From Moellerella sp963519845 (lineage in GTDB: Bacteria > Pseudomonadota > Gammaproteobacteria > Enterobacterales > Enterobacteriaceae), in assembly GCA_963519845.1 (NCBI GenBank), contig CAUQNX010000008.1:62001-126000 (forward strand): DNA of 64,000 nt, in the 5' to 3' direction. Position 1 is the first letter of the stretch; each line of letters opens with the position of its first letter. Positions 34,559 through 43,940 of the stretch are shown one piece after another. Under the pieces are notes generated by a model. It was not told the origin of the DNA, did not search any database, and was given only the letters and a program-made list of their open reading frames with translations. Both the position numbers and the translations under genes were made by a program.

Positions 34559-35480
34559 ATTGATGCGGCGGATTGCGTAAAGGTGTTTTAGCCAGATGTT
34601 CAGCGAAATAATCAAGTAATGTTCTGACCGCGGGTAACAAGCCTTTGCGTGAAGGGAAGACCGCATGGATCACATCTTGAGGCGCTTGCCACAAGGGGAG
34701 TAATCTAACCAGCTCACCTTGACGGATTGCTTCATTGACCATCACTGAGGGCAACTGAACCGCGCCAATACCGGCGAGGGCGGCATTGTGTAGTGCATGC
34801 ATATCAGTGGTTACAAAGCGTGGGGAGAAGTGTTGGACCACTTTGGCCTCATCTGGGCCTGTCAGTGACCAGCTATAGGAGAGTGAGTGTTCACCATTTC
34901 CCAGCGTTGGCCAGCTATGGAGATCGGCGGGTGATGTAGGCGCAGGATATTGAGAGGTTAATTGCGGGCTGGCGACTAAACAGCGATCGGCATAACCCAG
35001 TACTTTCATGGTTAATCCAGAGTCATCCAGCGGCAGTGGTCTAGCGCGAATGGCGATATCTAACCCCTCATTGATCACATCGACCGCGCGATTTGTGGCG
35101 ACAAGTTGAATATTGACCTGCGTATACTGTTGCATAAAGTTGATTAAGATACGCTGAATACAGGTATTGAGGAGCGCTGTTGGACACGAAAGTTTAACCG
35201 TGCCTTTAGGCTCAATTTGAACTGAATTGATCACATCCTGCGCCGCTTCAGCCTCTTCAATCACGATCTTACAGCGATCATAGAATTGACGGCCAATATC
35301 AGTGACTACAAAACTGCGGGTTGAGCGTTGAATTAATCTCACATCAAGCTGCTCTTCAAGTGCGGCAATTCGACGGCTCAGCCTTGATTTTGGGATATCT
35401 AGCGCTGCGCTTGCGGGAGAGAATCCGCCATGCTCCACCACTTTAACGTAATAATAGAGGTCGTTTAAGTCTTGGATCAT
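34557..35480 (-). CDS. LysR-family transcriptional regulator
   Basis: 307-residue regulator. The N-terminal winged helix (1-60) has YYVKVVEHGGFSPASAALDIPKSRLSRRIAALEEQL, the LysR pattern shared with the PecT/DsdC-like group in which SRLSRR replaces the usual SAVS. The effector-binding domain spans about 90-295 (GTVKLSCPTALL start). It lies between a convergent pirin gene and a co-directional aldo/keto reductase upstream. LysR proteins often regulate a neighbouring gene, so pirin and the reductase are candidate targets, but no T-N11-A site was singled out. Confidence 0.9.
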   Translation of the reverse strand: MIQDLNDLYYYVKVVEHGGFSPASAALDIPKSRLSRRIAALEEQLDVRLIQRSTRSFVVTDIGRQFYDRCKIVIEEAEAAQDVINSVQIEPKGTVKLSCPTALLNTCIQRILINFMQQYTQVNIQLVATNRAVDVINEGLDIAIRARPLPLDDSGLTMKVLGYADRCLVASPQLTSQYPAPTSPADLHSWPTLGNGEHSLSYSWSLTGPDEAKVVQHFSPRFVTTDMHALHNAALAGIGAVQLPSVMVNEAIRQGELVRLLPLWQAPQDVIHAVFPSRKGLLPAVRTLLDYFAEHLAKTPLRNPPHQ

Positions 35481-35586
35481 GCTGGCTATTCCATAATTCA
35501 GATTGCTGATTGAGGGAGAAACCCATACAGAATACGGAAAAAATCCTATGAAGCCAATAATTCCTTAAGGCTCCATAGGTAAGTGA

Positions 35587-36582
35587 TTATTCAGTGGCTT
35601 CTAAGATCAACTCTATTCTCTTAAGTTCATCTTGGCTGAAAACACGGTTGTCCATCATCGCCACCGCATCTTCAATTTGGCTGATACGGCTTGCACCAAT
35701 CAGAATCGAGGTGATGCGATCATTACGCAATAGCCAAGCTAGGGCCATTTGACTCAATTTCTGTCCACGCGATTGGGCGATTTCATCCAGTTTTTTCACT
35801 TTAAGTAAAATCGCTGAAGTGAGTCTTTCAGGCGGTAGTGAAGGGCTATTCGCGGCGCGGGAATCGGCGGGAATACCGTTTAAATAGCGATCTGTTAGTA
35901 TGCCGCCAGCCAAAGGTGAATAAGCGATTGAGCCTACACCTTCCTCTTCAAGAAGATCAAGAAGGCTATCTTCTGGCGTGCGCTCAAACATAGAGTAGCG
36001 AGGCTGGTGGATCAGGCAAGGGGTGCCGAGCTGAGTTAAAATATCAATTGCCTCTTTAGCCAGATCAGCAGGGTAATTTGAGAGCCCCACATAGAGCGCT
36101 TTTCCTTGGCGCACAATAAGATCGAGTGCGCTCATCGTCTCTTCTAATGGGGTATTAGGGTCGGGGCGGTGGTGATAGAAGATATCTACATAGTCGAGAC
36201 CCAGACGTTTTAGACTTTGATTGAGGCTCGCCACTAGATACTTTTTACTTCCCCAATCACCATAGGGGCCATCCCACATGGTATAACCCGCTTTAGAGGA
36301 GATAATCATTTCATCACGATAGGGCTGAAAATCTTGTTGTAAGATCTTACCAAAGTTGAGTTCTGCTGAGCCGGGCGGTGGTCCATAGTTATTCGCCAGA
36401 TCAAAATGGGTGATCCCCAAATCGAAGGCGCGGCGAAGCATGGCACGGCATTGGCCCGGTAAGGCGTTATCACCGAAGTTGTGCCATAAACCCAGCGAGA
36501 TCAGGGGAAGTCTGAGGCCACTGCGGCCACATTGATGGTATTCCATTTCACTGTAGCGGTGTGGATCTGCGATATAGGGCAC
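35587..36582 (-). CDS. Aldo/keto reductase, YghZ/Gpr type (L-glyceraldehyde 3-phosphate reductase)
   Basis: NADPH-dependent reductase of the AKR14 group; E. coli YghZ detoxifies L-glyceraldehyde 3-phosphate and methylglyoxal. 331 residues (YghZ 346). GTG start with a strong ribosome site (CCGGAGGTAAAC). GLRLPLISLGLWHNFG and HFDLANNYGPPPGSAE include the catalytic Asp/Tyr, with Lys in IISSKAGY and His in IFYHHRPD. IGASRISQIEDAV binds the cofactor phosphate. Closest to YghZ by the NYGPPPGSAE motif. It is shorter at the C-terminus than YghZ. It lies about 105 bp upstream of the LysR gene on the same strand. Confidence 0.9.
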   Translation of the reverse strand: MPYIADPHRYSEMEYHQCGRSGLRLPLISLGLWHNFGDNALPGQCRAMLRRAFDLGITHFDLANNYGPPPGSAELNFGKILQQDFQPYRDEMIISSKAGYTMWDGPYGDWGSKKYLVASLNQSLKRLGLDYVDIFYHHRPDPNTPLEETMSALDLIVRQGKALYVGLSNYPADLAKEAIDILTQLGTPCLIHQPRYSMFERTPEDSLLDLLEEEGVGSIAYSPLAGGILTDRYLNGIPADSRAANSPSLPPERLTSAILLKVKKLDEIAQSRGQKLSQMALAWLLRNDRITSILIGASRISQIEDAVAMMDNRVFSQDELKRIELILEATE

Positions 36583-36785
36583 GTTTACCTCCGGAAAATT
36601 GCTGAAAAATAAGCCGCTTTACCTCTTCATAATGGCAAATCCACACATAGGCACATAGGTAATGAATGCTAAATTAGGCGATATCAAATTGTTTCAAGAT
36701 ATATCCTTGATTTAGTTGCTAAACTAAGTGCACTAAAAAATAACTATATCCATTTTTTTATTTTTGCTCATGTCTAGTGCTTATA

Positions 36786-37571
36786 TTAATTAGCGCTATA
36801 AGATTCTGCGCGTTTAAAGACTAATTCATCACCTTGTGAACTTGATTTATCAAACTGATAGCCATTGAGATTAAATTCCTTTAACTGCTCGCGCTCGGTC
36901 AGCTGATTTTGGATCACAAAGCGGCTCATGAGACCACGTGCTTTTTTAGCGTAAAAACTAATGATTTTATATTGGCCATTTTTTTGATCGAGAAAGACAG
37001 GTTTAATAATAGTGCCCTTTAATTTTTTCGTATTAACGGCTTTAAAATACTCATCGGAGGCAAGGTTGATCAGGATTTTATCGCCTTGACTTTCAAGAGC
37101 TTGATTTAAGTGATTGGTAATAATATCGCCCCAGAAACTATAGAGATCTTTTCCGCGTGCATTTTTTAGTTTAATTCCCATCTCTAAGCGATATGGCTGC
37201 ATTAGATCGAGGGGACGCAGCACGCCATATAATCCAGAGAGCATGCGTAGATGCTGTTGCGCGAAGGTAAAATCAGCCGCAGAAAAAGTATCGGCCTGCA
37301 TACCTGTATAAACATCACCTTTAAATGCGAGGATCGCTTGGCGTGCATTTTCAGGAGTGAAGTCAGGGTGCCACTCACCAAAGCGCGCTGCATTTAATCC
37401 CGCCAGTTTATCGCTGATTTTCATTAGGCTGGCGATCTCAGCAGGCGTTAGCTGTTGGCAGAGTTCAATAAGCTGTTTTGATTCACTGAGTAATTCGGGT
37501 TGACTAAATTTATCTGTCACCAGTGGTGATTCATAATCTAAGGTTTTAGCCGGTGAAATGGTAATCAACAT
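36786..37571 (-). CDS. yaaA: Peroxide stress resistance protein YaaA
   Basis: DNA-binding protein that lowers intracellular free iron damage during hydrogen peroxide stress. 261 residues (E. coli 258). N-terminal motif MLITISPAKTLDYE, then FKGDVYTGMQA and LSGLYGVLRPLDLMQPYRLEMG, both family hallmarks, and YAKKARGLMSRFVI. The position between thrC and talB is as in E. coli, though separated from thrC by the accessory block. In E. coli it belongs to the OxyR regulon; no OxyR site was identified here. Confidence 0.96.
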   Translation of the reverse strand: MLITISPAKTLDYESPLVTDKFSQPELLSESKQLIELCQQLTPAEIASLMKISDKLAGLNAARFGEWHPDFTPENARQAILAFKGDVYTGMQADTFSAADFTFAQQHLRMLSGLYGVLRPLDLMQPYRLEMGIKLKNARGKDLYSFWGDIITNHLNQALESQGDKILINLASDEYFKAVNTKKLKGTIIKPVFLDQKNGQYKIISFYAKKARGLMSRFVIQNQLTEREQLKEFNLNGYQFDKSSSQGDELVFKRAESYSAN

Positions 37572-37868
37572 ATAGAGATTCTCTTTCCAAGATGAAATTT
37601 TATTAACTTTAGCACTTTAGCAAAATTTCGGCCAAAAAGGGCAATAGCAAAAATAAGAAAAAATAATTACTGTTATTTATTGTTTTTTGGTTATCAAAAA
37701 TCATCAGTAAGCCAATTTAGCACAAAATAGAGCAGCGAAATCGTTTGCTAATCATATGCTTGTATTTGATTTAATTTACTATCTTGCAGCTAGCTTTATG
37801 CGTGTTATTATCAATTAACTGGTGCGGCATTTGCCTCTACTTCTTTTAAAATGATGAGATTATAAGAA

Positions 37869-38822
37869 ATGACCGATAAATTGACCTCCTTGCGTAAACT
37901 AACTACCGTTGTTGCAGATACTGGTGATATTGAAGCGATGAAGCTTTATAAACCACAAGATGCAACAACGAATCCTTCTCTGATCCTCAACGCAGCACAA
38001 ATTCCTGAATATCGTAAACTGATTGATGAAGCTATTGAATGGGCTCGTAAGCAAAGCGGCAATCGTGAACAACAGATTATTGATGCATGTGATAAGTTGG
38101 CAGTCAATATTGGTCTAGAAATTCTGAAATTGATTCCAGGCCGTATTTCAACTGAAGTTGATGCGCGTCTTTCTTACGATACGGCGGCTTGTGTTGAAAA
38201 AGCGCGTCATTTGATCAAGCTGTATAACGAAGCGGGCATCAGCAATGATCGTATTCTGATCAAACTAGCTTCTACTTGGCAGGGTATTCGTGCTGCTGAG
38301 CAACTGGAAAAAGAAGGCATTAACTGTAACCTAACACTGCTGTTCTCCTTTGCTCAAGCGCGTGCTTGTGCTGAAGCGGGTGTTTTCCTGATCTCACCTT
38401 TTGTTGGTCGTATCCTTGACTGGCACAAAGCGAATGGCGATAAAAAAGAGTTCGCACCTCAGGAAGATCCAGGCGTTATCTCTGTAACTGAAATCTATAA
38501 CTTCTACAAAGAAAATGGCTATAAAACTGTGGTTATGGGTGCAAGCTTCCGTAATAGCGGTGAGATTTTAGAATTAGCGGGTTGTGATCGTCTGACGATT
38601 GCTCCTGCATTGTTGAAAGAGCTGTCAGAAAGTACGGGTGAAGTGGTTCGTAAATTGACTGACAATGGTCAAACTAAACAGCCAGCACCTGCATTGACAG
38701 AAGCTGAGTTCTATTGGGATCATAACCAAGATCCAATGGCGATTGATAAATTAGCGGACGGTATCCGTAAATTTGCTATCGACCAAGAGAAACTGGAAAA
38801 AATGATTGCTGATTTACTGTAA
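37869..38822 (+). CDS. talB: Transaldolase B
   Basis: Non-oxidative pentose phosphate enzyme that transfers dihydroxyacetone between sugar phosphates. 317 residues, the same as E. coli TalB. Schiff-base Lys132 (ILIKLASTWQGI), DATTNPSLIL near residue 31 and NLTLLFSFAQARACAEAG at about 175 are intact. It has its own 296-bp upstream region and a terminator behind it. Confidence 0.98.
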   Translation: MTDKLTSLRKLTTVVADTGDIEAMKLYKPQDATTNPSLILNAAQIPEYRKLIDEAIEWARKQSGNREQQIIDACDKLAVNIGLEILKLIPGRISTEVDARLSYDTAACVEKARHLIKLYNEAGISNDRILIKLASTWQGIRAAEQLEKEGINCNLTLLFSFAQARACAEAGVFLISPFVGRILDWHKANGDKKEFAPQEDPGVISVTEIYNFYKENGYKTVVMGASFRNSGEILELAGCDRLTIAPALLKELSESTGEVVRKLTDNGQTKQPAPALTEAEFYWDHNQDPMAIDKLADGIRKFAIDQEKLEKMIADLL

Positions 38823-38879
38823 GTCTATGAGCTAGATTGTTAGCACTGACTAATCAACTCATTAGTTAGAGACTTAGAC

Positions 38880-38916
38880 AAAGAGCTGATCCCGATAACG
38901 GATTGGCTCTTTTTGT
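38880..38916 (+). terminator. Rho-independent terminator after talB
   Basis: AAAGAGC (38880-38886) pairs with GCTCTTT (38906-38912), extended by ATCC/GGAT inside, followed by TTTGTTT. Confidence 0.8.
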
Positions 38917-39070
38917 TTACCCGCTAGCAGGATAACGCTGCAACTCCCGTCACCTCATGATATTATTTCGCCCAATTGAGCGTTTTAGGCTGACGCTATA
39001 TCTTATTAATAACGCGCTATTTGCTATTTTTATCGCTAGATAGGGCGTCAATCGTTAATCTGAGGTCTGT

Positions 39071-39655
39071 ATGGATGAGTTACGCATAGGTTTGGTTTCG
39101 GTGTCTGATCGTGCATCGAGTGGTGTTTACCAAGATAAGGGCATTCCTGCGTTGGAAGCTTGGTTATCCAAAGCATTGACCACCCCTTTTTGCATTGAAA
39201 CTCGGCTGATCCCAGATGAGCAAGCGTTGATTGAACAAAGCTTATGTGAGTTAGTTGATGAATTCGGCTGCCATTTGGTTTTAACCACAGGCGGAACCGG
39301 GCCAGCTCGTCGTGATGTTACACCTGAGGCCACCTTAGCTATCGCCGATCGTGAAATGCCGGGCTTTGGTGAGCAGATGCGTCAAATTAGTTTACGTTTT
39401 GTGCCAACGGCTATTTTATCTCGCCAAGTGGGAGTGATCCGCAATCAAGCTTTGATCCTTAACTTACCGGGTCAACCGAAAGCGATAGCAGAGACATTAG
39501 AAGGGCTAAAAGATAAAGAAGGGGAGATCTTGGTTTCGGGGATTTTTGCTAGCGTGCCTTATTGTATTCAACTACTTGATGGACCTTATGTTGAAACAGA
39601 TCCTGCAATTGTTACAGCTTTTAGACCCAAATCGGCAATTCGTGACGCTCAATAA
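39071..39655 (+). CDS. mog: Molybdopterin adenylyltransferase Mog
   Basis: Adenylates molybdopterin before molybdate insertion in molybdenum cofactor synthesis. 194 residues (E. coli 195). N-terminus LRIGLVSVSDRASSGVYQDKG and the active-site loop LVLTTGGTGPARRDVTPEAT at about 75-94 are characteristic, followed by LPGQPKAIAE. It lies between talB and satP, as in E. coli. Confidence 0.96.
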   Translation: MDELRIGLVSVSDRASSGVYQDKGIPALEAWLSKALTTPFCIETRLIPDEQALIEQSLCELVDEFGCHLVLTTGGTGPARRDVTPEATLAIADREMPGFGEQMRQISLRFVPTAILSRQVGVIRNQALILNLPGQPKAIAETLEGLKDKEGEILVSGIFASVPYCIQLLDGPYVETDPAIVTAFRPKSAIRDAQ

Positions 39656-39683
39656 AAATAGTTAGTTAAATGTCTATCATACT

Positions 39684-39712
39684 AATCAGGTGAATGGCTT
39701 CACCTGATTGTA
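39684..39712. terminator. Hairpin between mog and satP
   Basis: Perfect 11-bp stem AATCAGGTGAA (39684-39694) / TTCACCTGATT (39699-39709) with loop TGGC between convergent genes. T-run is weak. Confidence 0.65.
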
Positions 39713-39733
39713 CTTGAAAGCTTAAGTTAACGC

Positions 39734-40297
39734 TTAACGCTGGCCAATAGGTAAAACAGTACGACCATATTGCTCATTGAGCACTTCAGCCATCGCCAAG
39801 TAGAATGCACTGGCGCCACAAATAATACCTTCATAACCTGCAATAGTTAGAATAGTGCTGTTTCCAGTGAAATTACCTAAAGCGAGTAAGGCAAAGAGCA
39901 CGGTTAAGCTACCAAAAACAAATTGCAGCGCGAGGTTAGCTTTAAAAGTACCGAAAAACATAAATAGTGTGAAAATACCCCAAAGTAACAAGTAAACACT
40001 AAAGAATGCCGGTTCAGTGGGCTCAGCTAATCCCATTTTAGGTAAAAAGAGTAACCCTACTAGCGTTAACCAGAACATACCATAAGAGGTAAATGCGGTT
40101 GCGCCGAAAGTATTTCCTTTTTTATATTCCATAATTCCAGCGATAACTTGTGCGATACCACCGTAGAAAATTCCCATACTTAAGATCATTGCAGAGATAG
40201 GGAAAAAACCCGCATTATGAATATTTAGCAGGATTGTCGTCATACCAAAACCCATTAAACCTAAAGGTCCTGGATTGGCAATAGTGCTCGAGTGCAT
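39734..40297 (-). CDS. satP: Acetate/succinate:proton symporter SatP
   Basis: GPR1/FUN34/YaaH-family inner-membrane channel or symporter for acetate and succinate. 187 residues (E. coli 188). Family signature NPGPLGLMGFGMTTILLN at about 8-25, then about five more hydrophobic helices. Phe and Tyr residues line the expected pore (for example YGGIAQVIAGIMEY). Convergent with mog, divergent from dnaK. Confidence 0.94.
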   Translation of the reverse strand: MHSSTIANPGPLGLMGFGMTTILLNIHNAGFFPISAMILSMGIFYGGIAQVIAGIMEYKKGNTFGATAFTSYGMFWLTLVGLLFLPKMGLAEPTEPAFFSVYLLLWGIFTLFMFFGTFKANLALQFVFGSLTVLFALLALGNFTGNSTILTIAGYEGIICGASAFYLAMAEVLNEQYGRTVLPIGQR

Positions 40298-40451
40298 ATA
40301 ACCTCTAAAAAAGTAGTGATATCAAATGGATAAATAATTTTCGCGATTGCTTTTTAAGCAACGGCCGCGAATCATACGCATTATTAATCGTTCAGACAAT
40401 GATCCTCGACCCTATTTTTATATAAAAAAAACAAATTTTTTTTAATTGACC

Positions 40452-40481
40452 CCCTTGATGAATCGATTTGTGCCCCCATCT
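40452..40481 (+). promoter_or_regulatory. Sigma-32 heat-shock promoter P1 of dnaK
   Basis: CCCTTGAT (-35, core CTTGAT at 40454-40459), a 14-bp spacer, then CCCCATCT (-10, 40474-40481). It matches the sigma-32 consensus CTTGAA-N13/17-CCCCATNT and closely resembles E. coli dnaK P1. Confidence 0.88.
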
Positions 40482-40555
40482 TTTTAATCAAACACAGTTA
40501 TCGGTCATTTGGCGCTCTAGTGTAGGAAGTTTTTTTTAGCTAAGAGATAAAAACT

Positions 40556-40585
40556 CCCTTGAAAATGAAATATTGAGCCTCATAT
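40556..40585 (+). promoter_or_regulatory. Second sigma-32-type promoter of dnaK
   Basis: CCCTTGAA (40556-40563) is a perfect -35. After 14 bp follows CCTCATAT, a fair -10. It lies about 50 bp before the dnaK start. Confidence 0.7.
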
Positions 40586-40632
40586 AGATTGATAACGAGA
40601 TTTAATAAAGAATTCTTTTGGAGGCGTTTAGA

Positions 40633-42546
40633 ATGGGTAAAATTATTGGTATCGACTTGGGTACTACTAACTCATGTGTAGCTATTATGGATGGCGCAAC
40701 TGCGCGTGTATTGGAAAACGGTGAAGGCGAGCGTACAACTCCTTCAATTATTGCGTATACGCAAGATGGCGAAATTTTAGTTGGACAACCAGCTAAACGT
40801 CAGGCAGTGACCAATCCACAGAATACATTATTTGCGATCAAGCGTTTAATTGGTCGTCGTTTTCAAGATGAAGAAGTTCAGCGTGATAAAGCTATCATGC
40901 CGTACCAAATTATTGCGGCTGATAACGGTGATGCATGGTTAGGCGTTAAAGACCAAAAATTAGCACCACCACAAATTTCTGCTGAAATTCTGAAAAAAAT
41001 GAAGAAAACAGCGGAAGATTTCTTAGGTGAGCCAGTTACTGAAGCTGTTATTACTGTTCCTGCTTATTTTAACGATGCGCAACGTCAAGCAACTAAAGAT
41101 GCTGGTCGTATCGCAGGTTTAGACGTTAAACGTATCATTAACGAGCCAACAGCAGCTGCATTGGCATACGGCTTAGATAGAGAAATCGGTAACCGTACAA
41201 TCGCTGTTTATGACTTAGGTGGTGGTACATTCGACTTATCAATTATTGAAATTGATGAAGTTGATGGCGAAAAAACTTATGAAGTATTAGCAACCAATGG
41301 TGATACTCACTTAGGTGGTGAAGACTTCGATAACCGTTTAATTAATTATCTGGTTGAAGAGTTTAAGAAAGAACAAGGTTTTGATCTGCGCAATGACCCG
41401 CTAGCTATGCAGCGTCTGAAAGAAGCGGCAGAGAAAGCGAAAATTGAACTGTCATCAGCGCAACAAACTGACGTAAACCTGCCTTATATTACTGCAGATG
41501 CGTCAGGTCCAAAACATATGAACATCAAAGTGACTCGCGCTAAATTAGAGTCATTGGTTGAAGATTTAATTAAGCGTTCTATGGAGCCAATGAAAGTTGC
41601 TCTGGCTGATGCGAAACTGAGTGTAAGTGATATCAACGACGTTATTCTCGTTGGTGGTCAAACTCGTATGCCAATGGTACAAAAAGCCGTTGCTGACTTC
41701 TTTGGTAAAGAGCCACGTAAAGACGTGAACCCAGATGAAGCCGTTGCAATTGGTGCAGCTGTACAAGGTGGTGTTTTAGCGGGTGATGTAACTGACGTGT
41801 TGTTACTTGATGTAACTCCATTGTCTTTAGGTATCGAAACCATGGGTGGTGTTATGACCTCTCTGATTGCAAAAAATACCACTATCCCAACTAAACATAG
41901 CCAAGTGTTCTCTACAGCTGAAGATAACCAAGCTGCGGTAACTATTCATGTTCTGCAGGGCGAGCGTAAACGTTCTAGTGATAACAAATCATTGGGTCAG
42001 TTTAACTTAGATGGTATCCAAAACGCACCACGTGGTATGCCGCAAATCGAAGTAACTTTTGATATCGATGCGGATGGTATTTTGCATGTATCTGCAAAAG
42101 ACAAAAACAGTGGTCGTGAGCAAAAAATCACCATTAAAGCCTCTTCAGGTTTGAATGAAGAAGAAATCGCGAAAATGGTAAATGAAGCAGAAGCTAATGC
42201 AGAAGCTGACCGTAAATTCGAAGAGTTGGTACAGACACGTAACCAAGCGGATCAATTGATCCACGGTACGCGTAAACAAATCGAAGAAGCTGGTGATAAA
42301 TTACCAGCAGACGAGAAAGCGAAAATTGAAACTGCGCTATCTGAGCTGGAAGCTGCAATCAAAGGTGAAGATAAAGCCGCGATTGAAGCGAAAATCCAAG
42401 CGTTAGTCGAAGCTTCATCTACGCTTCTCGAAATGGCACAACAGCAAGCGCAACCAGGTGCAGCTGATGCTGGCCCAGAAGCGCCACATGATGACAATGT
42501 TGTTGACGCTGAATTCGAAGAAGTTAACGATAAAGATAAAAAATAA
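40633..42546 (+). CDS. dnaK: Molecular chaperone DnaK (Hsp70)
   Basis: Main ATP-dependent chaperone; works with DnaJ and GrpE and regulates sigma-32. Start at ATG 40633 (MGKIIGIDLGTTNSC) with GGAGG eight bases upstream; the upstream in-frame ATG at 40618 overlaps that site. 637 residues (E. coli 638). The nucleotide-binding domain (1-385) has IGIDLGTTNS, YDLGGGTFDLS and ILVGGQTRMP. The linker DVLLLDVTPLSLG is near 388. The substrate-binding domain and lid end in the EEVNDKDKK tail, the EEVxxxxKK form. dnaJ follows. Confidence 0.99.
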   Translation: MGKIIGIDLGTTNSCVAIMDGATARVLENGEGERTTPSIIAYTQDGEILVGQPAKRQAVTNPQNTLFAIKRLIGRRFQDEEVQRDKAIMPYQIIAADNGDAWLGVKDQKLAPPQISAEILKKMKKTAEDFLGEPVTEAVITVPAYFNDAQRQATKDAGRIAGLDVKRIINEPTAAALAYGLDREIGNRTIAVYDLGGGTFDLSIIEIDEVDGEKTYEVLATNGDTHLGGEDFDNRLINYLVEEFKKEQGFDLRNDPLAMQRLKEAAEKAKIELSSAQQTDVNLPYITADASGPKHMNIKVTRAKLESLVEDLIKRSMEPMKVALADAKLSVSDINDVILVGGQTRMPMVQKAVADFFGKEPRKDVNPDEAVAIGAAVQGGVLAGDVTDVLLLDVTPLSLGIETMGGVMTSLIAKNTTIPTKHSQVFSTAEDNQAAVTIHVLQGERKRSSDNKSLGQFNLDGIQNAPRGMPQIEVTFDIDADGILHVSAKDKNSGREQKITIKASSGLNEEEIAKMVNEAEANAEADRKFEELVQTRNQADQLIHGTRKQIEEAGDKLPADEKAKIETALSELEAAIKGEDKAAIEAKIQALVEASSTLLEMAQQQAQPGAADAGPEAPHDDNVVDAEFEEVNDKDKK

Positions 42547-42610
42547 GCCCTTGGTGGGCGCAGTAACTCTAGTGAGAATAAACACTTCTATTAGTTACTG
42601 AATACCGATA

Positions 42611-42641
42611 CGGGCGTCGAGGAAACTCTTCGCCCGTTATT
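42611..42641 (+). repeat. Hairpin in the dnaK-dnaJ intergenic region
   Basis: Stem CGGGCG (42611-42616) / CGCCCG (42631-42636) with inner GAGG/CTCTT pairing. E. coli has a similar GC hairpin in the same place; it may stabilise or partly terminate the dnaK message. No strong T-run follows. Confidence 0.6.
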
Positions 42642-42665
42642 GCGTATGTTAAGGGTGACAAAAAA

Positions 42666-43811
42666 ATGGCAAAAGTAGATTTATATGAAGTTTTAGGTCT
42701 CTCTAAAACGGCAACAGAGCAAGAGATCAAAAAGGCGTATAAGCGTCTGGCGATGAAGTACCATCCTGATCGTAATCAGGAGAAAAAAGACGAAGCCGAA
42801 GTTAAATTTAAAGAGATAAAAGAAGCTTACGAAATACTCTCTGATGCGCAAAAACGTGCGGCTTATGATCAATATGGCCATGCAGCTTTTGAACAAGGTG
42901 GTATGGGTGGCGGCGGCGGTGGATTTGGCGGCAATAGCGCTGATTTCAGTGATATCTTTGGTGACGTATTTGGCGATATATTCGGCGGAGGCCGCCGTCC
43001 GCAGCGTCCAAGCCGTGGTGCTGACCTTCAGTACAATGTAGATCTAACACTGGAAGAAGCCGTCCGTGGTGTGACCAAAGAGATCCGTATCCCTACGCTT
43101 GAGACTTGCGATATCTGTAATGGTAGCGGTGCTAAGCCGGGAACCAGTGCGAATACTTGTCACACCTGTAATGGTGCGGGCCAAGTGCATATGCGTCAGG
43201 GCTTTTTCTCTGTGCAGCAGGCGTGTCCAACCTGTCATGGGCGTGGTAAGGTGATTAAAGAGCCTTGCCAAAAATGTCATGGTCAAGGTCGTGTTGAAAA
43301 ATACAAAACCTTGTCTGTTAAGATCCCAAGTGGGGTGGATACCGGAGACCGCGTTCGCTTAAGTGGCGAAGGTGAAGCTGGCGAGAATGGTGCACCTTCA
43401 GGTGATTTATACGTTCAAATGCGTGTATTGCCTCACCATATTTTTGAACGTGATGAAAATAACCTGCATTGTGAAGTGCCTATTAATTTCACTATTGCAG
43501 CATTGGGTGGCGAAATTGAAGTACCGACACTTGATGGTCGCGTTAAACTAAAAATCCCTGCAGAAACTCAGACGGGTAAAGTTTTCCGTATGAAAGGGAA
43601 AGGTGTTAAACCCGCACGTGGCGGACATCAAGGTGATCTGATGTGCCATATCGTGGTTGAAACTCCGGTTAAGTTAAGTGAGAAACAAAAAGAGTTATTG
43701 AAAGAGCTTGGTGAATCTTTAGATGGCACTAGTGGCGAGAAAAATAGTCCTCGCTCAAAAAGCTTCTTAGATAGCGTCAAAAAATTTTTTGACGATCTCA
43801 AGAATATTTAA
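42666..43811 (+). CDS. dnaJ: Chaperone DnaJ (Hsp40)
   Basis: Co-chaperone that delivers substrates and stimulates DnaK ATPase. 381 residues (E. coli 376). J domain 1-70 with the HPD motif (KYHPDRN). Gly/Phe-rich region at about 75-110. The zinc domain has four CxxCxGxG repeats (CDICNGSGA, CHTCNGAGQ, CPTCHGRGK, CQKCHGQGR) at about 140-215, and a C-terminal substrate-binding domain follows. Same strand as dnaK, 119 bp apart, co-transcribed in relatives. Confidence 0.98.
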   Translation: MAKVDLYEVLGLSKTATEQEIKKAYKRLAMKYHPDRNQEKKDEAEVKFKEIKEAYEILSDAQKRAAYDQYGHAAFEQGGMGGGGGGFGGNSADFSDIFGDVFGDIFGGGRRPQRPSRGADLQYNVDLTLEEAVRGVTKEIRIPTLETCDICNGSGAKPGTSANTCHTCNGAGQVHMRQGFFSVQQACPTCHGRGKVIKEPCQKCHGQGRVEKYKTLSVKIPSGVDTGDRVRLSGEGEAGENGAPSGDLYVQMRVLPHHIFERDENNLHCEVPINFTIAALGGEIEVPTLDGRVKLKIPAETQTGKVFRMKGKGVKPARGGHQGDLMCHIVVETPVKLSEKQKELLKELGESLDGTSGEKNSPRSKSFLDSVKKFFDDLKNI

Positions 43812-43840
43812 ATCTCCTTGACGATTTTTTAGATAATTAA

Positions 43841-43875
43841 GCCAATAACGTTAATTAATTTAGCGTTATTGGCTG
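43841..43875. terminator. Hairpin after dnaJ
   Basis: Ten-bp stem GCCAATAACG (43841-43850) / CGTTATTGGC (43864-43873) with an AT-rich loop; lies between convergent dnaJ and the DMT transporter gene. The following bases TGCTTTC are only weakly T-rich. Confidence 0.65.
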
Positions 43876-43940
43876 CTTTCTAATTAGACAATACGATAAA
43901 ACCTATTTTTAAAACTTATTACCCGTTATTTCTCTTTCGA

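Larger units (their letters stand above)
40298..40632. other. Intergenic region satP-dnaK
   Basis: About 335 bases holding the satP promoter on one strand and two sigma-32-type promoters for dnaK on the other. yaaW and yaaI, found here in E. coli, are absent. Confidence 0.7.

Noticed and set aside
40618..40632. Earlier ATG for dnaK
   Set aside because: It overlaps the GGAGG ribosome site; the ATG at 40633 gives the conserved N-terminus.
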